NCBI RefSeq assembly: GCF_004000255.1
Contig: NZ_RCIQ01000009.1
Span: 93,338 to 157,337, forward strand
Direction: 5' to 3'
Source: Nioella ostreopsis
GTDB lineage: Bacteria; Pseudomonadota; Alphaproteobacteria; Rhodobacterales; Rhodobacteraceae
DNA length: 64,000 nucleotides
Made by a program: the position numbers and the translations under genes. Under the pieces are notes generated by a model that saw only the letters and a program-made list of their open reading frames with translations, had not been told where the DNA came from and made no database searches. Shown in pieces: positions 62,546 to 64,000 of the stretch (positions are counted from its first letter, which is position 1; the number at the start of each line of letters is the position of its first letter).

Positions 62546-63445
62546 ATGCAGATTCAGGCAAGCCCCAGCACCAAGCACTACGCCGCGAATAAGGGCGTCG
62601 ATCTGGAGGCGCTGGCGAAAGCCACGGGCCGGACGACGCTTGGCCGCGAGGACGTGGACGCGCATCTGGGCGGGGGCGGCACCACGCCAGCCGCCAGCAC
62701 CCCCGACGCCAGCCGCTACTGGGACGTGGATCACGCGGCCTACGGACCGGTGACCGAGGAACCGATGTCGCGCATCGCGCAGATCGCGTCGGCCAACCTG
62801 TCGGCGGCGAACGTCATGATCCCGCAGGTCACGCATCACGACCGGGCGGACATGCGCGCGGTCGAGGCCTTCCGCAAGACGCTGAAGAATGAAGGCGCGG
62901 CGCGCGGGGTGAAGATCACCGCGCTGGCCTTCCACGTCATGGCGCTGGCACGGACACTGCGCGCCTTCCCGCGTTTCAACGCCTCGCTCACGGCGGATGG
63001 CGAAACACTGGTGCTGAAGGACTACGTCCATATCGGCATCGCCGTCGATACGCCCCATGGCCTGATGGTGCCGGTCATCCGCGACGCGGACAAGAAGGGC
63101 CTGTGGCAGATCGCGGCCGATATCACGGACCTCGCGGGCCGCGCGCAGGCGCGGAAACTGTCGGGCGACGAGATGGGCGGTGGATCAATGTCGATCTCCA
63201 ACCTCGGCGGCATCGGCGGAACGGCCTTCACGCCAATCGTGAACCCGCCAGAGGTGGCGATCCTTGGCCTGACCCGCACCGAAACCGTGCCGGTCTGGGA
63301 GGACGGAGACTGGTCCCCCGTTCCGATGGTGCCACTCGATCTCAGCTACGATCACAGAGTCATCAACGGCGCCGACGCGGCACGTTTTGTGACCCACTAC
63401 GCACGCCTTCTTGGCGACCCGCGCCGAATGGTTCTGCCGATCTGA
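62546..63445 (+). CDS. E2 acyltransferase lacking a lipoyl domain
   Basis: 299 aa. Begins directly with a subunit-binding-domain-like segment (ASPSTKHYAANKGVDLEALA, about 5-40). A catalytic domain follows with IPQVTHHDRADMRAVEAFRK, GLMVPVIRDADKKGL, SISNLGGIGGTAFTPIVNPP and the active-site LSYDHRVINGADAARF (His270). No lipoyl domain is encoded, so it must use the lipoyl arms of the protein from 59822. Last gene of the operon. Confidence 0.88.
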   Translation: MQIQASPSTKHYAANKGVDLEALAKATGRTTLGREDVDAHLGGGGTTPAASTPDASRYWDVDHAAYGPVTEEPMSRIAQIASANLSAANVMIPQVTHHDRADMRAVEAFRKTLKNEGAARGVKITALAFHVMALARTLRAFPRFNASLTADGETLVLKDYVHIGIAVDTPHGLMVPVIRDADKKGLWQIAADITDLAGRAQARKLSGDEMGGGSMSISNLGGIGGTAFTPIVNPPEVAILGLTRTETVPVWEDGDWSPVPMVPLDLSYDHRVINGADAARFVTHYARLLGDPRRMVLPI

Positions 63446-63789
63446 ACCATTCGGCCATGGCATGTTCCGAGCGGCGAAAGCCCTATGCATGCGATTTTCC
63501 CGGCCCGATCTGACACGGGCCGGGACCGCGCCCGACGAGACCCCAAACGAGCTAATCGCAATCGCTGGCACCCTGATCGAAACGCTCCGGGGGCACGCCC
63601 CAAGGCCTGGACAGGTTTAGGGAACTAAGCCGCTCCTGACCTACACCACTTTGGCGTCGTGGGTGGTTGCGAGTTTGTTTGTCATTCTGATTTTGCCTGT
63701 GTTTTTTGGCACTGTGTCGTCATAGGGTCTCGGCTGGCGTGGATTGGCAAGGCTGTTTCAGGTTTGGCGTGCTTCTGCGGCTATGTCTG
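63446..63789. other. non-coding region after the catabolic operon
   Basis: No convincing gene. It holds the perfect stem-loop CCCGGCCCG-N8-CGGGCCGGG (63499-63524) without a T-run, about 55 bp past the last stop; this is a candidate terminator or 3' processing structure. The remainder becomes AT-richer with short T runs and weak similarity to the tandem repeat that follows. Confidence 0.5.
63499..63524 (+). terminator. GC-rich stem-loop, possible operon terminator
   Basis: Nine perfect base pairs and an 8-base loop (ATCTGACA), 54 bp after the E2 catalytic gene. The missing U-tract makes intrinsic termination uncertain. Confidence 0.45.
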
Positions 63790-63891
63790 GAACGCAAAAT
63801 ACCGCCCTTGGGCGGCGTGTAAGAATCTGATGTATGGTGATTTTTTTGTTTCGGGCGGGCGCAACAGACGATCTCTGCGCGCGGGGTCCCA
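63790..63891. repeat. 102-bp tandem repeat, unit A
   Basis: Starts GAACGCAAAATACCGCCC. A hairpin CCGCCC-TT-GGGCGG is followed, read on the minus strand, by TATTTT, like a terminator. It then has GTGTAAGAATC, a T-rich patch and a GCGGGC-rich patch. Unit B repeats the order with about two thirds identity. Confidence 0.6.
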
Positions 63892-63993
63892 GAACGCAAA
63901 CGCCCGCCCTTAGGCGGCGTGTAAGCATCGGACATTGCATTAGATTTTTGGTTGCGGGGGTGCGCATTGGACACTGTTTCGCGCGATACCGAG
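63892..63993. repeat. 102-bp tandem repeat, unit B
   Basis: Starts GAACGCAAACGCCCGCCC, with hairpin CCGCC/GGCGG, GTGTAAGCATC, a T-rich patch and a GGGGGTGCGC patch in the same order as unit A. The array may continue past the window edge. A minus-strand frame through both units repeats TPPKGG-x-LRS, but the unit looks more like a repeated RNA structure than a gene. Confidence 0.6.
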
Positions 63994-64000
63994 CAGCATA

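Noticed and set aside
60598..62547. 649-aa open frame on the minus strand
   Set aside because: Antisense to the aldehyde dehydrogenase and E2-like genes, which have clear catalytic motifs.
63720..63974. 84-aa minus-strand frame with repeated TPPKGG-x-LRS
   Set aside because: Arises from the 102-bp repeat being a multiple of three; composition, hairpins and lack of a ribosome site favour a non-coding repeat, though a repetitive peptide is not excluded.

Overview
The window is a gene-dense, GC-rich (about 65 percent by eye) piece of an alphaproteobacterial chromosome, most likely a marine Rhodobacterales (Roseobacter-group) bacterium. The clues are a DmdC-like acyl-CoA dehydrogenase, proteobacterial/plant-type GshA, a pyrB-pyrC' pair whose PyrC lacks its zinc ligands, a rsmE-gshA block divergent from ubiA, and many ATGA/GTGA stop-start overlaps. 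I saw no rRNA, tRNA, CRISPR array, phage or transposase.

Left part (1-4.3 kb): housekeeping genes (acyl-CoA dehydrogenase cut by the window edge, Sua5/TsaC, YqgE/AlgH, a DsbD-N-like periplasmic protein). From 4.3 to 12.1 kb lies the most striking feature: seven tandem, same-strand genes that share a near-constant C-terminal Hint (hedgehog/intein) domain and tail but carry different beta-rich N-terminal domains. Between copies six and seven is a duplicated fragment of the 3' end of the neighbouring RND efflux gene, which shows how the array grew. The RND pump and its membrane-fusion partner follow (12.2-17.1 kb).

Middle part (17-46 kb): moaB/phosphoesterase/uracil-DNA glycosylase; a pyrimidine operon pyrB-(two membrane proteins)-(AT-richer DUF4268 nuclease-like gene)-pyrC'-plsY; gshA/rsmE and ubiA; an OmpA-BON envelope protein; moaE-moaD-pgsA-uvrC; an AT-rich gap with several DnaA-box-like sequences upstream of uvrC; a pteridine-reductase-like SDR, a Ca/Na exchanger and an S49 peptidase; 3-hydroxybutyrate dehydrogenase, acyl-CoA synthetase and thiolase divergent from a PAS-LuxR regulator; and a partial homoprotocatechuate meta-cleavage set (hydratase, FAH-family enzyme, HpaD).

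Right part (46-63.4 kb): one large catabolic locus in two divergent arms. The leftward arm encodes a complete sugar-type (CUT2) ABC importer plus an SDR, a beta-hydroxyacid dehydrogenase and a ThuA-like protein, and ends in a good intrinsic terminator. The rightward arm starts with a cytoplasmic regulator that fuses a winged-helix DNA-binding domain to a family-1 extracellular solute-binding-protein fold. It continues with an SDR, an M24-fold hydrolase with a degenerate metal site, and a 2-oxoacid dehydrogenase complex whose E2 is split in two: one protein has two lipoyl domains and a worn-out catalytic domain, the other is catalytic but has no lipoyl domain, with an aldehyde dehydrogenase between them. 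A 10-bp-arm palindrome sits between the arms. The inferred job is uptake and oxidation of an unidentified polyol or sugar-like compound to a 2-oxoacid and then an acyl-CoA.

Three copies of a roughly 155-bp dispersed intergenic repeat lie in the spacers at 2.6, 19.7 and 32.6 kb. A 102-bp tandem repeat of unknown nature closes the right edge.
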